From Erinaceus europaeus (Eukaryota; Chordata; Mammalia; Eulipotyphla; Erinaceidae): DNA of 64,000 nucleotides. The position numbers and the translations under genes were made by a program. This document shows positions 10,851 through 22,779 of the stretch, one piece after another. Location: the NCBI RefSeq assembly GCF_950295315.1, contig NC_080172.1, forward strand, positions 112,196,353 to 112,260,352, written 5' to 3'. Numbering within the stretch: position 1 is the first letter of the stretch; each line of letters opens with the position of its first letter. Below the pieces are notes generated by a model that did no database searches, was not told the DNA's origin, and saw nothing but the letters and a program-made list of their open reading frames with translations.

Positions 10851-11159
10851 ACACATGTTTATTTGGTAGCAACTGCTGCAATATTAGCATAGACAACTGA
10901 CCTCTGTGGAAAGAAGAGGAAGATGAGGTAGTGGGTTAAACACCAGGGTGAGTGCTGACAAGCTTAATTAGCAATTCCTCACACCTGGGAGAGAGCTGCC
11001 CAGGGAGAGCAAAGGACTCACAGGAGAAAGGCTGCAGTTTAATCCCCTGAGCTGCATGTACCTGTGGTACTCAGGCTGCTTTCTCTCTCTGGATCTCATA
11101 AAACAACTCTCTCATAGCTAAAGTCTTCAGGTGCTGAGGCAATTGGATTTCAGAGCTCT

Positions 11160-11690
11160 CTGGTCATCTACCACTAACATTTCTCCCTCTCTGGGACTCT
11201 GGATCTAAATTCTTTATGGAGTCCACATAGTGGAAGGTCTGGCTTCTGTCATTTCTGCTCTCCCGCACGTGGGCATTGGCAGGTCGATCCCTAGTCCTGT
11301 TGTATTTCTCTTTGTCTAGAAAAGGAGGGCCCTGGAGTGGCGAGGTTATGGACACATTGGTGAACTCATCTGCCAAGGGATTTCAGGATGGAGTCATACT
11401 AGCATCTGCACTTGGTGGTGAAAACGTAACTAAGCAAAACAAAAGGTAGAATAAACAGGAAACAAATAGGAGGAAAGAGCAGATGAGAATAGGGATTTGG
11501 GAGTAGAGAGAAGTGGAAGGTCTACTTTAGATCTGCCCCTAAGGATATATGACATTAACAGTTTTTTGCTTGAGCTTGATGGCTAACATGGGCAGAGTAA
11601 AAATACTGATTGAGATTATGGTGTCAGAGTTGAGAATAGGACTAGAAAGCTGGACCAGGGCAGACAGTAGCTCCCAAATGTAAAGAAAAT
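11160..11690 (-). mobile_element. L1 3'UTR fragment at the border of the PRAME-E unit
   Basis: Antisense composite-type L1 3' sequence ('gtggaaggtctggcttctg', 'gggcattggcaggtcgatcc'). The same fragment occupies the matching place in the PRAME-D unit (40,612-41,100), so it predates that duplication. Confidence 0.55.
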
Positions 11691-13394
11691 ATATAAACAC
11701 AATGAACTATCTACCATGTCCACATGACCATGACCCATATATATTCATATTTATAGTACAGGAGCCTGTATAACCTCTGAGTCCCTGTCAGCCTGAGCTC
11801 ATAATCCATGGTCACAGCTGGGAAAATTCTAGGCTGCACTTATTTCAGGTTGAGTTTTCCTTGACTGTAAGATAAGCTTCCATTCAGAAAGTGTGGCAGT
11901 CCCTAGCATTGCTAGTTTATAGTGAGAACAAGGTCCTGAAGGAGCTCACAGAAGGCTTATGATTCCTTCCTATATAAAATGATGATTGATGGTGGAACAA
12001 TGATTCCAAGATTAGGGCCCCAGGGGATGGAGTCTAGACTTAAGTTAGGGAGGAAATAGACCTAGGATTGTAATAAGGTTTAAGATAACCTTGAGTTTTA
12101 CTGAAATAACTTGTTAGATGATTCTAATAAAAGCTGATACAGAGAAGATAAGTATACTTTAGTTGAGATATATATGACTGTGTATCTCTTGGATAATTGT
12201 AGACAGTGATTATCCAGGGGTGACAATAATGCTGAGGCTGTCAAAGATACTAAGACATATATGTTACTTTCTTTGTGTAGCTAGTTGAGGAGATAGAGTG
12301 ACTGAGGGGAATGAAGTAGCCTGTATGGGTATATCTAGGCCTAAGCAGTGAATCCTTGAGATCTATGGGTTCTTCTAAGGCCTTTCTGCTATGATGCCAA
12401 GCTGTTTTGGTCTAAGTCTAATCACAGAGGACTACTAAGCACTTTTACACTGAGGTATGTATGTGTTCCTACCTATGAACACGTGTATACATGTGACGCC
12501 TAGGTGCTAGCCTATATCTAGGGGCTGTAATGTGGTTAGAGAGTGCACCCTCTGAAATGGAACTAGGTAGTTCCTTGTGTTAAGGAAGGTCTCACCAAAC
12601 TGTTGCAGTTGAAAGGCTGAAATCTCAGGCTTGGCGTCTCTGGCTATAATCCAAAGGCAAAAGTCCTATAATGGGGCATGGTGGTACTTGTTCTGTTCTT
12701 TAACTGAGGTCAGCAGAGGCAGTTTAACTTGGTAAGGGATCAAGAGGAGAGCAAAGTCTCAGGGGTTCAGGACTGAGTTTGACATGGATCTTAAAAGACT
12801 GGGAAGCATATCTTGCAATCTCAGAAAGAGTTTCAGACAGCAACAGTTCATTTTTATTATCATCAATTTAGTTGAGAGCTTGGTCTACTTTGAAAATACC
12901 ATGGTGGGAATTTCTCATATTCTTTTTGAACTCACTGTGTCATATGATGTTATATGGCGTGTAATGGTATCTACTAATAACTACATCTTAATTAATGGCA
13001 GAACCAGAGGATTCTGATCTCTGTTGTAAGGTTGTAAGTAACTTTTAATTAAAAAAACATTTGTTAGAATTATTTAATCATTGAAGACTGGTGTGAGGAT
13101 TGCTATTGTTCAGAAATTTGAAGCACTAAGTACTTATAATATATTTGATATGCAGAACTCAACTCTAGGCAGCTAAGGATCTTGAAACACTCAACCTGAT
13201 TTTCCTATAATGTACTGAATGGCTGCTGATTTATAAGACTGTAAGTTAAGAGGAGTATAGTTTCACACCATTCCCACCATCACATTTCTGAGTCCTCACT
13301 TTCACACCTGTATGTCTGAAGACTGCCTTTATTTTTTTGATGGTTATAGGAGAGATCACGCTAGAAAAGTGAACAAGACAAGAGAGAAACTGCA
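11690..13394. repeat. Duplicated 3' flank of the PRAME-E unit, shared with the PRAME-D unit
   Basis: Aligns in the same orientation with 41,100-42,560, roughly 80% by eye, for example 'gtgtggcagtccctagcat' and 'gcctaagcagtgaatcctt'. It has no coding potential. It could be an unusually long old L1 3'UTR rather than true gene flank. Either way it shows that the E and D loci arose by duplication of a larger segment. Confidence 0.55.
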
Positions 13395-15365
13395 TTGAGA
13401 TCCATTTTATTTCACAACTCTTCATAAGACATACAAAAGGCAGAATCTCCCACATGAATTTCAACCTAAATTAGAGCCTGCATTGCTTGCAACTATTTAC
13501 AATACTTGTAAATCTGATGCAATGAGAAAAATGTCCATTTAGTGCTGTTATATTTCAGAGTCAAATGCATTCTCTGAAGATGAGCACTGAGCTGGGTTTC
13601 CTTTGCTTATGGATCACGTGGATATGGTGACCGAAGCAGGGTGTGTGTGCACTGAGGAGCCAAATTCTTAGATGTCACTTCCAGTGAGTGTAAAAGACAG
13701 CTTTTTATAATGATCTAAACAAGAAAATCAGGGTAAAAACATGGGCTCCCAGTTATTGTACACCTTCTTAGCACAGGATGAGCAGTGACAACTGCTCACC
13801 ATGATGGACCTGGAGTATCCAAGATTCTGGAGAATCTTTGAGATCTGAGTACAAAGCAAGTCAAATGTCCCAGACTGTGGAACTCCGTGGTGGCTGAAAG
13901 TCTCCAGAGGGGCAGGAAACAGCTGGAGACATAAATGCTGCAGCCCCGAGGTGCAGCGCAGCAGCTTCTCCAGGGTGGCCATGGACAGGCAGTTCCCATG
14001 CAGGCTGAGGGAGAAGAGCTGGGAGCTGCTGCTCAGGGTAGGGAGCAGGGCCTCAAGCTGGGGGTCCTGGAGGCCACACAGACCCAGGTCCAGGTGCTGG
14101 AGGGTGGCTGCATTTACCTCCAGCAGAGCTCGCAGGGGCTCACTGACAGAGGTCAGGGGGACTCCCCTCAGACACAGGTCCTTCAGGTGAGTGATGTGTG
14201 GGCTCTGGAACAGGTGAATCAAGTCTCCTTCTGTAAGAGTGCAGTTAGTGACTGACTGAGAAGACTTCCAGCTGGTTATGAAGATTCTGCAGAGAGAGAG
14301 GCAGGATAGGATGGAGACTGGCATCAGCAAGAGTATGAAAATTCTGATTGAGGTGATGATATACAAGAAGGCTCGTGGTTATTCTCAACCAACGATTCCA
14401 ATGCTACTTAAGGCTGAATTCTTTTTTTCAGTGTTCACATGCACCTGGCACTGAATCTTGCAATTTCTAAAATGCATTTCTTCAAATACAGGCAAATATA
14501 TGCATATTTTACCATTGTTCTTTCTTTCTACTGGTCTTTCTCTCTGAATGCATTTACAGTATAGTACATAGTAGGACATACTCTTAAATGTCTCCCAGTC
14601 TAACTAAAAGTGTTGGCACCATTGGCAGCAACACTGGATCCAGTATAACTACTCTCACTCAGGCCTCTTTAGACCTTCATTGAACGCTAGCTGCACCATT
14701 TCTGGGATGGGTGAGACTGCTGGGAATCATGTCACAGAACTGATCTAGGCAGGGTCCCACAGAAACTGCCGGTCCTGCCAGTCTCCAGGGCCTTCCTGAC
14801 TCGTCTCATTCCTCAGCTGCAGCCACTTTAGTGGCCTCTGCATGTTTGCATTGTCTTCGTATTCACCATACTGCCTGGTCAGACCTTGCAGTTCAGGAAT
14901 TGGAGACATTGTATGGGATCTCCTCTTCACAATCCCCTTCACTGATAGTTGTCTAGTCATCTAAGAGATCTCTACAGACCTGAACCTGAGAACCAAGCAC
15001 CTCACTAGACTGAATATTCCACTAAGCATCTGAGCAAGGTGGTCATTCCATAACTCTGCAAAACTTTGTCCTCAGCTTTTCATGGTACATATTATGATGG
15101 AATATGTATGACGAGACAGATGTGTTAGAGTGGAATAGTGTAGTGGTTAAGTAAAATGGCTTTCATCCCTGAGTCACCATCTTCTCAGGTTTAATCTCCA
15201 GGAGTATCCTAAACTAGTCTTTAGAGACAACTGGCAACTAACAATAATAAATAATAATAGAATTGGGAAGCAAGCAACTTGAGATCCAATGTCTCCTGCA
15301 CAGTTACTCTGCCAAGGCCACAACCCTACCTGAGCAGCTGGTCCAGATGGCCCTGGAGGAAGGAG
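13395..15365 (-). pseudogene. PRAME-E: exon 4 and tail of exon 3, 5' part deleted
   Basis: Exon 4 (13,728-14,286) has acceptor CTGCAG and an open frame through LTEGDLIHLF, LDLGLCGLQDPQLEALLPTL and SKILQNLGYS, the C-terminal LRR half of PRAME. It stops at MFLP, short of the end predicted from the D copy. Intron 3 follows, then only 36 bp of exon 3 (15,330-15,365) with a normal donor. Exon 3 then changes abruptly into L1 sequence, so exons 1, 2 and most of 3 are missing. The 3'UTR keeps an AATAAA (plus strand 13,406-13,411) shared with D and C. The remaining exon 4 is unusually intact, but the locus cannot make a full protein. Confidence 0.85.
13406..13411 (-). terminator. Polyadenylation signal of PRAME-E
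   Basis: AATAAA on the minus strand in the context GAAATAAAATGGATC. The same context occurs in PRAME-D (42,577-42,582) and PRAME-C (56,038-56,043). Confidence 0.65.
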
Positions 15366-15840
15366 TAATCGCCAAAACTGGGAAGCAACCCAGATGTCCA
15401 ACAACAGATGAGTGGCTGAGCAAGTTGTGCTCTAATACTCAATAGAATACTACTCAGCTATTAAAAATGGTAACTTCACCGTTTTCAGCCGATCTTGGAT
15501 GAACCTTGAAAAATTCATGTTAAGTGAAATAAGTCAGAAACAGAAAGATAAATATGGGCTGATCTCACTCTCAGGCAGAAGTTTAAAAACAAGATCATAA
15601 AAGAAAACACAAGTAAAACCTGAAATGTAATTGGCATATTGCACCAAAGTAAAATACTCTGGGCTGGGTGGGTGGGTGGGGAGAATACATGTCCAGGAAG
15701 GATGATAGAGGACCTAGTGGGGGTTGTATTGTTATATGGGAAACTGGGGAATGTTATGCATGTAGAAAATATTATATATACTGTTGAATGTAAAAAATTA
15801 ATTCCCTAATAAAGAAATAAAAATTAAAAAAAAGAAAAAT
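15366..15840 (+). mobile_element. L1 3' end (short UTR), 5' side removed by a deletion
   Basis: Last part of L1 ORF2 ([16 protein letters not shown]) plus the short 3'UTR and an AATAAA-rich tail. The same insertion is complete in the right arm (55,330-55,906), where its 5' side extends about 108 bp further and a target duplication is visible. Here those bases and the flanking PRAME 3' DNA are replaced by PRAME-E exon 3. Confidence 0.8.
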
Positions 15841-18800
15841 TCCCTAAAGACCCTCTCAAATTCCAAAGTGAAATCCATTTACTACAGTCTAGCACTGATG
15901 CCGGGACTGTTTGTTTCCCCATCACATGGACCTAGTGTCAGAAGCAGGGTTGAGTGCACAGTGAGAAACAAAATTGATAAGATGTCAGTTCTTGTCAGTC
16001 TATTGACAGTATCTTAAATTTCCTGACACAAGACTTGCAGGGTAGAATGATGGACTCCCCATATCTGAACAACTTCTCAGCACATGAAGAACATTGACCA
16101 GTGCTCACCACAATGGACCTGGAGTGTCTAAGGTCCTTGAGAATCTTTATGATCTGAGTACAATGCAACCTAAATGTTGAAGGCTATAAAACATTCTGTG
16201 GGCTGAAACTCTCCAGAGGAGCCAGATAGAGCTCTAGTTTTAACCTGCTGAGGCCCGAGGTACATCTCAGCAGCTTCTCCAGGGTGGCTATGGACAGGCG
16301 GTTCCCATGCAGGCTGAAGGATCTGATCTGGGAGCAGCTGCTCAGGGCAGGGAGCAGGGCCTCATCCTGGGGGTCCTGGAGGCCACACAGACCCAGGTCC
16401 AGGTGCTGGAGGGTGGCTGCATTTATCTCCAGCAGAGATGGCAGGCACTTACTGACAGAGGTTAAGGGACTCCCTTCAGACACAGGTCCTTCAGTTGACT
16501 GATCTATGGACTTCGGAACATGTGAGTCAATATTGTTTTTCTAAATCTGCAGTTAGTGAGTGAGAAGACCTCCAAGGAGGTATTCAAACACTTGGGAAGT
16601 GAGAAAGAGAGTTTAGGATGGACCATGGGGTTGGCAGGAGAGTATCAGTCATGTGGGAGGTCATAATGTGCTAAGGCACAAGGATCCTTTTGTCCAAAAT
16701 TAGTATAATGCTTCTTAATGAACACTTTTTCCTGTATTAATGAACCTGGCTTTGCATTATTGCAATTCCTCAACTATATTTCTTTATTTTCAGGCAGAGA
16801 AATTCAAACTTTTTAATGTATAAATTATAGAATATACTAGAGCATACTCAGAAAGAAGTGGCCACCTTTTACAAAAATGTTGATACTTTTACAGCAGCAT
16901 TGGATCCTAATGAAAGTACTCTCTCAGGATTCCCTCACACTTTCTATGAACGGGAGCTTCACCATAACCAGGCTGTGTGAGTCTGCTGTGAGTAATGTCA
17001 CAGAACTAACCTGGAAAAGGTCCCACAGCATGTATGGGATGGGACCTGACAGTCTCCAGGGCCTCTGTGACACATCTCCATGCTCAGCATATGTTCTGCC
17101 AATTTCCTCATTCCTCAGCTGCAGACTGTTTAGTGCCCTCTGCTTGCACTGTCTGTATATTCACAATGCTGCCTGCTCACAGCTGACAGTTCAGGAATTG
17201 GAGGCATAGTGTGGGATCTCTTCTTCACAAACCCTTCACTATAGTTGTCTAGTCATCTAAGAGACCTCTTCAGACTGGAACCTGAGAACCAACCACTCTC
17301 ACTAGACTGAATATTCCACCAAGCATCTGAGAAATATATTCCTTCCATAACTGTGAAAGTTTGTCCTGTGCCTTCTCATGGTTAAGGTCTGATGGAATAT
17401 TTAGGATGAGAGATGGGTAGGAGTGGAAGAGTGTAGTAGCTATATAAAATGTCCTTCATTCCTGACTCTTCAGTTGTCTCAGGAATAATCTCTAGCACTT
17501 TCATATACTATTATTTTGAGAGGCAGTCTGGCCAATAATAACAATAAACAATGGTATATAATAGAAATGTGAAGCAAGAATCTGGAGACCCAGTGTCTCC
17601 TGCACAGTTACTCTGTCGGGGACACAGTCCTACCTGAACTGACAGTGCAGATGGTCCTTGAGGAAGGAGGGAGATTCCAGGTACAGCTCTTGAAGATGAA
17701 GTAGCTGGGAGCATTCAGATGTGAAATTGTTGATAGACAGCAACCTCCATCTTGACTTTTCTGGGGTGGTTGCAGTAGGAATCTTGATGCAGACCACCAG
17801 TCTCTTGAGGTTACTCAGCATGCCCAGCAGGTTAGCAAGCATGCCCAGGGTGGAGAATGGCAAGGTACAATGGATTCCCACCTCCTTGATGTCACAGCAT
17901 GACACAGCATACAGAAACCTGGAATACTTTCTGGTCAGGTAATGTATCCTTACAGTCTTACAGGAAAGGTGCACTCCCTTAATTTTTTTGGTCCAGTTCA
18001 GCAAGTAGGTGGAAAACCTATCAACTTGTTCTTCACCAAGGTAGAGGTCTACACACACCTCCAAGTAGGGTGTGGCATTCTCTTTCTTTGAAGTTCCCTC
18101 AGGCATCAGTTCTCTCTTTTGTGAGTATGCTTGGAGGTAGGTTCCAGTCTATGTGTTCCAGAACTTTGCCCTTTGAACTGTAAATCCAGCACTTGTAATC
18201 TGCACCTGCTTTGGGCAAAATAGGACACTGATGAAGTTGTAAAAAAATGAACACAGTATTTGACCTACTGCTAACATTTGAAAGAATCAGACAGCCTAAG
18301 TCTGATATTATTTCAGCAAGTCACTGCTCTTATGACATTTTAGATATATTTTTCCCATTATAAGTATATTGTTTTCTAAATCAAGGAAATAAAAACTCTA
18401 TCATATACTTTCATAGTAACTGCAATGAAGCCAAGTTAGAAATTAGAAGACTTCTTTTTGCTTGTGTTCTCTCTTTTCCAATAGTTCTATAACTAGGGCA
18501 TGGAAACTACAGGACTTTCTCTGATAGGGAATATTTGTTGAAACTATTTAGAGAGTTTCACAAAGATGGAAATGGTAGGGCACATAGTATAATGGTTCTA
18601 CAGAAAGACTTTACTGCCTGAAGCTTCAAAGTGCTGGTTCAATTCCTTACACCAATATATGACAGCTCAGTCAAGTCATACCAACAGATAACAAACAAAA
18701 ACAAATAAGGAGAGAGAGAGACCTGTGTGCTCAACACTGGAACTATAGCACTGGCCAAAAGTCAACTCTTGAGGAGAGCTCCCCAGTGGGCTAGGAGGTA

Positions 18801-19449
18801 TTACATTGGCATTAGAAGCCTTGGTTCCTCCCAATGGTCCTCTACTCTCCCTGACCCAGCTATATTATAGGAAACACAGACCCTCTCAGACTATGGATCC
18901 TCCTTACCTGGGGGAAACTTTCTGCTTGATCAGGACATCAATTCCATCCATCACAGCTTTGAAACTTGGATTCTCAGGAGCCCTGTCATGAACCAGGGAT
19001 CTCAGAGGAAGTCTTTCAAAGGGCCATGTCAGCACTATGGCCTTCAGGGTCTTGTAGCATCCTTGAATATGTGCTTTCAGAAACAGACTGGGTTAAGAGT
19101 GCATCAGGTATGTCCTTCAGGGAAGAGATAGCCAAGTTGTCATCCTTCAGCAGGCTCTGGATGGTCAGTTGTAGGAGACAGAATGGATTGTCGTAGTTCA
19201 TATTTGGTTTCCAGTTAGTTACTATGAGAGTTCACAGTCAGAGATCAGTTCAAGGAACCAGAGTCACCAACCTATAGGGTTTCATTCTTTTTAAATCAGA
19301 TATTTTGATGTGAGATTATAATAGTCATGCAACTACAATGCTGATATAAAACTGAGAACTCAAATCAAGAAGCAGTGGACATACAACTCTATGGAGCATC
19401 TCTCTGCATACATTAGAGATACCAGTGGCTAGATTTCTTAGCTAATAAG

Positions 19450-19640
19450 CCAGACTTTCCTGCTTCTGCACCCCATAATGACCCTGGGTTCATACTCCCA
19501 TGGGGTTAAAGAATAGGAAAGCTATCAGTTTAGGGGATGGGCTATGGAGTTCAGGTTGTGGGAATTGTACCCTTCTTATCCTATGGTCTTGTCAGTGTTT
19601 CCATTTTATAAATCAATTTTTAAAATCCCAACTAAAAAGG
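19450..19640 (+). mobile_element. L1 3'-terminal fragment in PRAME-B intron 1
   Basis: Sense composite-type tail with 'aatgaccctgggttcatac' and 'gaaagctatcag', ending in an AT-rich tail. It is present in both arms (51,525-51,720, antisense), so it was inserted before the inverted duplication. Confidence 0.65.
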
Positions 19641-19649
19641 ATATCCTAT

Positions 19650-20045
19650 CACCTATTTTTAAAGATTCTATTCAATTATTAATAAGAAAAATAGGAGGAG
19701 AAAGATCCAGACATCACTCTGGTACATGTACTGCTGGGGATTGAACTTCACACCTCGTGCTTGAGAGTCTGATGCTTTATCCATTGCCCCACCTCCCAGA
19801 TTACCCTATCATCTATTTTTAAGTTCTTACTTATATGAATATATGAATCAGTAAATGTAGCCCAAAGATAGTAAGCCTTGCATGCATGAGGCCCTAAGTT
19901 CAGTTCTTTTTTTTTTTTTTTTTTTTCTTTTTAACCAGAGCACTGTTCAGTTATGGCTTATGGTGGTGCAGGGGACAGACTTTGGAGCCTCAAGCTTGAG
20001 AGTCTGTTTGCATAACCAGTATGCTATCTGCCCTAAGCCTCCTCA
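19650..20045 (-). mobile_element. Two antisense SINEs in PRAME-B intron 1
   Basis: A 'tggataaagca'-type copy (about 19,650-19,800, 'gctttatccattgcc') and a short-family copy with poly(T) (about 19,900-20,045, 'ctgtttgcataaccagta'). Both have counterparts in the right arm. Confidence 0.65.
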
Positions 20046-20734
20046 GTTTAATTCTTGCAACAAAAACAACAGCTCCAGTAACACAGCCTTGAGCTCTAAG
20101 TATGTGAATATAATCTAAAGATAAGGGGGAATATGTTATGACTTACAAATTTAAAAAATTAGAACAAAAACAATAGTACTGTGTGTGAATCACCCTGAGG
20201 TACTAACACATTATAGTACCCAGGGTTCAAGACCCAGGTCCCTACCTACAGGAAGAAAGCTTCATGAGATCACAGCTTTCTCTCTCCCCTCACTGTCTCT
20301 TGTTTCTTTTTGACTATCAAATAAAGAAAAAATATATTTAAAATGACTGTCAACAGTAGTGGATTCCTTTCCAGTAACTGAGCTCCAGCAATAGCCCTGG
20401 TGGCAAAACAAACTAAACACAAATGAAAAAATGGAAAGGGGAAACATAAAGCAATATTTGGACTGGTTTTCTATATTGCTCCAAAGAAGGGACTCAGGAG
20501 ACAGAGACTGGGAGAGGCATCGGCCAAATCCAGAGTTCCTATTCCTGGATGATAGGCCTGATTTCTCTCTCAAAATTGTACCCATCTTTCAGCAAGTCAA
20601 CAACTGTATTATAAATCTTTTACCTCCCAATTAAAAAAAAACTTCAAGAACAGAAAGATAACAAGTAAACACTTAAGATATCAAAGAATAAAATTCCCCA
20701 AATTATTTGTCATTTAAAAACCTTGAGGGAAGGG

Positions 20735-21150
20735 AGATTGCATATCGGTTATGCAAACAGATCCCCATGCCTGAGGCTTAACAGGTCCAAAGTTCAATCC
20801 CCTAGCACAAATATAAGCCAGAGCTGAACAATGCTTTAGAAAAAATAAGTATTTTAAAATAAGTAAATATGTGGATAAATGGATAATAAAGCATATAAAC
20901 CATCACATTTTGGATTAAAATAAACACCTATGAAGAGGCAACAGAAAACTCTGACATCTGTTCATGTGAAAATAGAAAAGGGGAGGGGTAGAGAGCATAA
21001 TGGTTATGCAAGGAGACTCTCAGGCCTGAGGCTCTTAAGTCCTGGTTCAATCCCCTGCACCACCAAAATCCAGAGCTTTGCAGTGCTCTGGGATTGCTCT
21101 CTGTGTCTTTCTCTCTAAATCTATCTCAAAAATTAAAATAAAATAAAATA
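20735..21150 (+). mobile_element. Two short-family SINEs at the inner edge of the left arm
   Basis: One copy lies at about 20,735-20,860 ('catatcggttatgcaaac'), inside the arm and shared with 50,305-50,440. A second lies at about 20,976-21,150 ('cataatggttatgcaagg'), outside the arm and absent from the right side. Confidence 0.65.
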
Positions 21151-21363
21151 CTTAAAAGTATGGAAAAATATAAGTATCCCCTTCATCCCTTGTGTATTTT
21201 ACCATAGTTGAGTCACCACAGGTTACATGATGGGTCCCTAGCAGAAGAGGGTAACTTACCAGCGGTGATGAAGTTGGTCATATGCTCAGAACTCAGGTCT
21301 CTGGAGAACCAACACGAAGACTGAAGAGCTGGGAGATTTTCCTTCCCTGCTTAAGAACCTACC

Positions 21364-21371
21364 TATTTATA
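21364..21371 (-). promoter_or_regulatory. TATA box of PRAME-B
   Basis: The minus strand reads GGATATAAATAGG about 105 bp upstream of the exon 1 donor, in the same position as in PRAME-A. This promoter lies outside the inverted repeat, so PRAME-C has no copy. Confidence 0.65.
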
Positions 21372-21764
21372 TCCTTTGTAGGCTACACCCTACACTTCCA
21401 AATTCTTGGATAATTCCCTTGAGTGAATAGGCTATCTTCTCAGATCCCAGCATCTTTCTCAGCTTAACCCTGATTAAGACCTTCCCTGGTTGAAATGGTT
21501 AGCTCTCATACCTTTGAGCTAGACACTAATTGTGGCTGACTCTGAAAGTGATGCATTTCAAGAGATTGATAGAGTTGAAGCCATACAAGCATTCAGTGCT
21601 GGGTGTGACATTGGAGAAATTTTAATATGTTCCCACAGAACCCCGAAACATAGAACCAGAAAGTATAATGTTTACCCCCAGGATGATATCATAGTGATTG
21701 CAAGTACTGCAAAAATGTGGCTACTACTAATAATTACAATAGTATTATTATTTTAATAACCAAA

Positions 21765-21900
21765 ATTTATTTATTTATTTATTTATTTATTTTACCAAAG
21801 CACTGATCAGTTCTGCCTTATGTTGGTATGATTGAATTTATGACATGGAGCCTCAGGCATGAAAGTCCCTTTGCATAACCATTATGCCATCTACCCCCAC
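21765..21900 (-). mobile_element. SINE, short family, antisense
   Basis: (TTTA)n tail followed by 'ctgatcagttctgcctta' and 'ctttgcataaccattatgcc', the reverse complement of the family head. Confidence 0.65.
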
Positions 21901-22237
21901 CCAAATCATTGCTTTTTTAATCAACAGTGTCATCTCGAAAGACACCAAAGCAGATCTTTATCTAGTTGCATTATGTTTTTGAAAATCATAGCAGGTGATG
22001 TGTGCTTTCATAGAAGGTCACTGACATACACTAGTGGGCTGACACAGAGAGAGACTGGGGCTATGGATCAATCTGCCAAAGACATGGCCAGCAGAGAAGC
22101 AATTACAGAAGCCAGAACTCCTCCACTCTACACTCCCAGAAGAATTTTCTCCACTACTGCCTAAGTGGAGCTCTGAACCTCAGTTCCACTGCACCCTGAA
22201 ACATTTGTCATGTGAACACTATATTTATAACATCTCT
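21900..22237 (+). other. Upstream region of PRAME-B with an old L1-like fragment
   Basis: About 22,030-22,115 has 'gaagcaattacagaagccag', as in composite L1 3' ends. The rest is unassigned. Confidence 0.35.
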
Positions 22238-22445
22238 AAGCCATGGTTAAGCGCACACACTATAGTGCGCAAGGACCTGGGTTCAAGCCCTTGGTCCCTA
22301 CCTGCAGGGGGGAAGCTTTGCTAGTGGTGAAGTGGGACTGCAGGTGTCTCTCTGTCTCTCTCCATCTCTACCTCCCCTTCCCCTCAATTTATCTCTCTAT
22401 ATATCTAATATAAATAAATAAATAAACAAATAAATAAATAAAATA
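22238..22445 (+). mobile_element. SINE, 'ggttaagcgcacac' family
   Basis: One of the clearer copies: 'tggttaagcgcacacacta', 'gcgcaaggacctgggttcaa', 'cctgcaggggggaagcttt', a CT-rich block and an AAATAA tail. Confidence 0.85.
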
Positions 22446-22779
22446 TAACATCTCTGAAATGGAAGAAAAACACACGAGGAAGACAGGCACTGCCTCGCTT
22501 ATCTGAGAGGGAAGAACGAAAGGGAGGTACACTCAGAAGTAGTAAAAATCATAAGTGTGATTTGGAAAGGAAGTGAAGGGAGGGTCATAACAGTGAATAA
22601 AAGTGGTTAAGTAAATAAATGATAGGTAGATAGGTAGATGAGGATATATAATTAAAGCATGTCTGTGACCTACAAGATCTATTTCCATTTCTGCTGCTGG
22701 GTGTGAGGGTAACAAAACGCTGGTGGTGAGAATGTTATAAAATTATACACCTTAAAATAGACCTACGAACTTTTTCCAA

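Larger units (their letters stand above)
15366..20891. repeat. Left arm of a 5.5-kb inverted repeat
   Basis: Reverse complement of 50,263-55,798. It includes the L1 tail and exons 4, 3 and 2 of PRAME-B. By eye, exon 3 (572 bp) differs at 3 positions, and a 270-bp stretch of intron 3 (17,240-17,510) shows none. Exon 4 and the outer ends differ by about 6-10%. The inner limit is 'ggataataaag' at 20,881-20,891. Confidence 0.9.
16000..21340 (-). pseudogene. PRAME-B: four-exon PRAME pseudogene on the left arm
   Basis: Exon 1 (21,260 to about 21,340, donor GTAAG), exon 2 (ATG at 19,199-19,201), exon 3 (17,634-18,205) and exon 4 (about 16,000-16,595). Lesions shared with PRAME-C: a 1-bp loss and a TAG in place of Trp early in exon 3, and a frameshifted tract at the start of exon 4. 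Private lesions: an extra A in exon 2 (TTAACCCAG against TTACCCAG), a changed exon 4 acceptor (CCCAAG for CCCAGG), and a TAG after SPQNVL. Downstream of exon 4 the usual 3'UTR and poly(A) site are missing because the L1/PRAME-E junction replaced them. Exon 3 otherwise keeps a 158-codon open stretch (17,630-18,106). Confidence 0.9.

Noticed and set aside
13935..14255. Plus-strand open frames of 79-106 codons opposite PRAME exon 4 (also at 43,123-43,443 and 16,284-16,502)
   Set aside because: They mirror the GC-rich LRR exon on the other strand in every PRAME copy. This is a composition effect of the LRR repeats, with no independent gene signal.
17721..17942. Open frame antisense to PRAME exon 3, present in both arms
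   Set aside because: Conserved only because the arms are nearly identical. No start context, splice sites or known domain.
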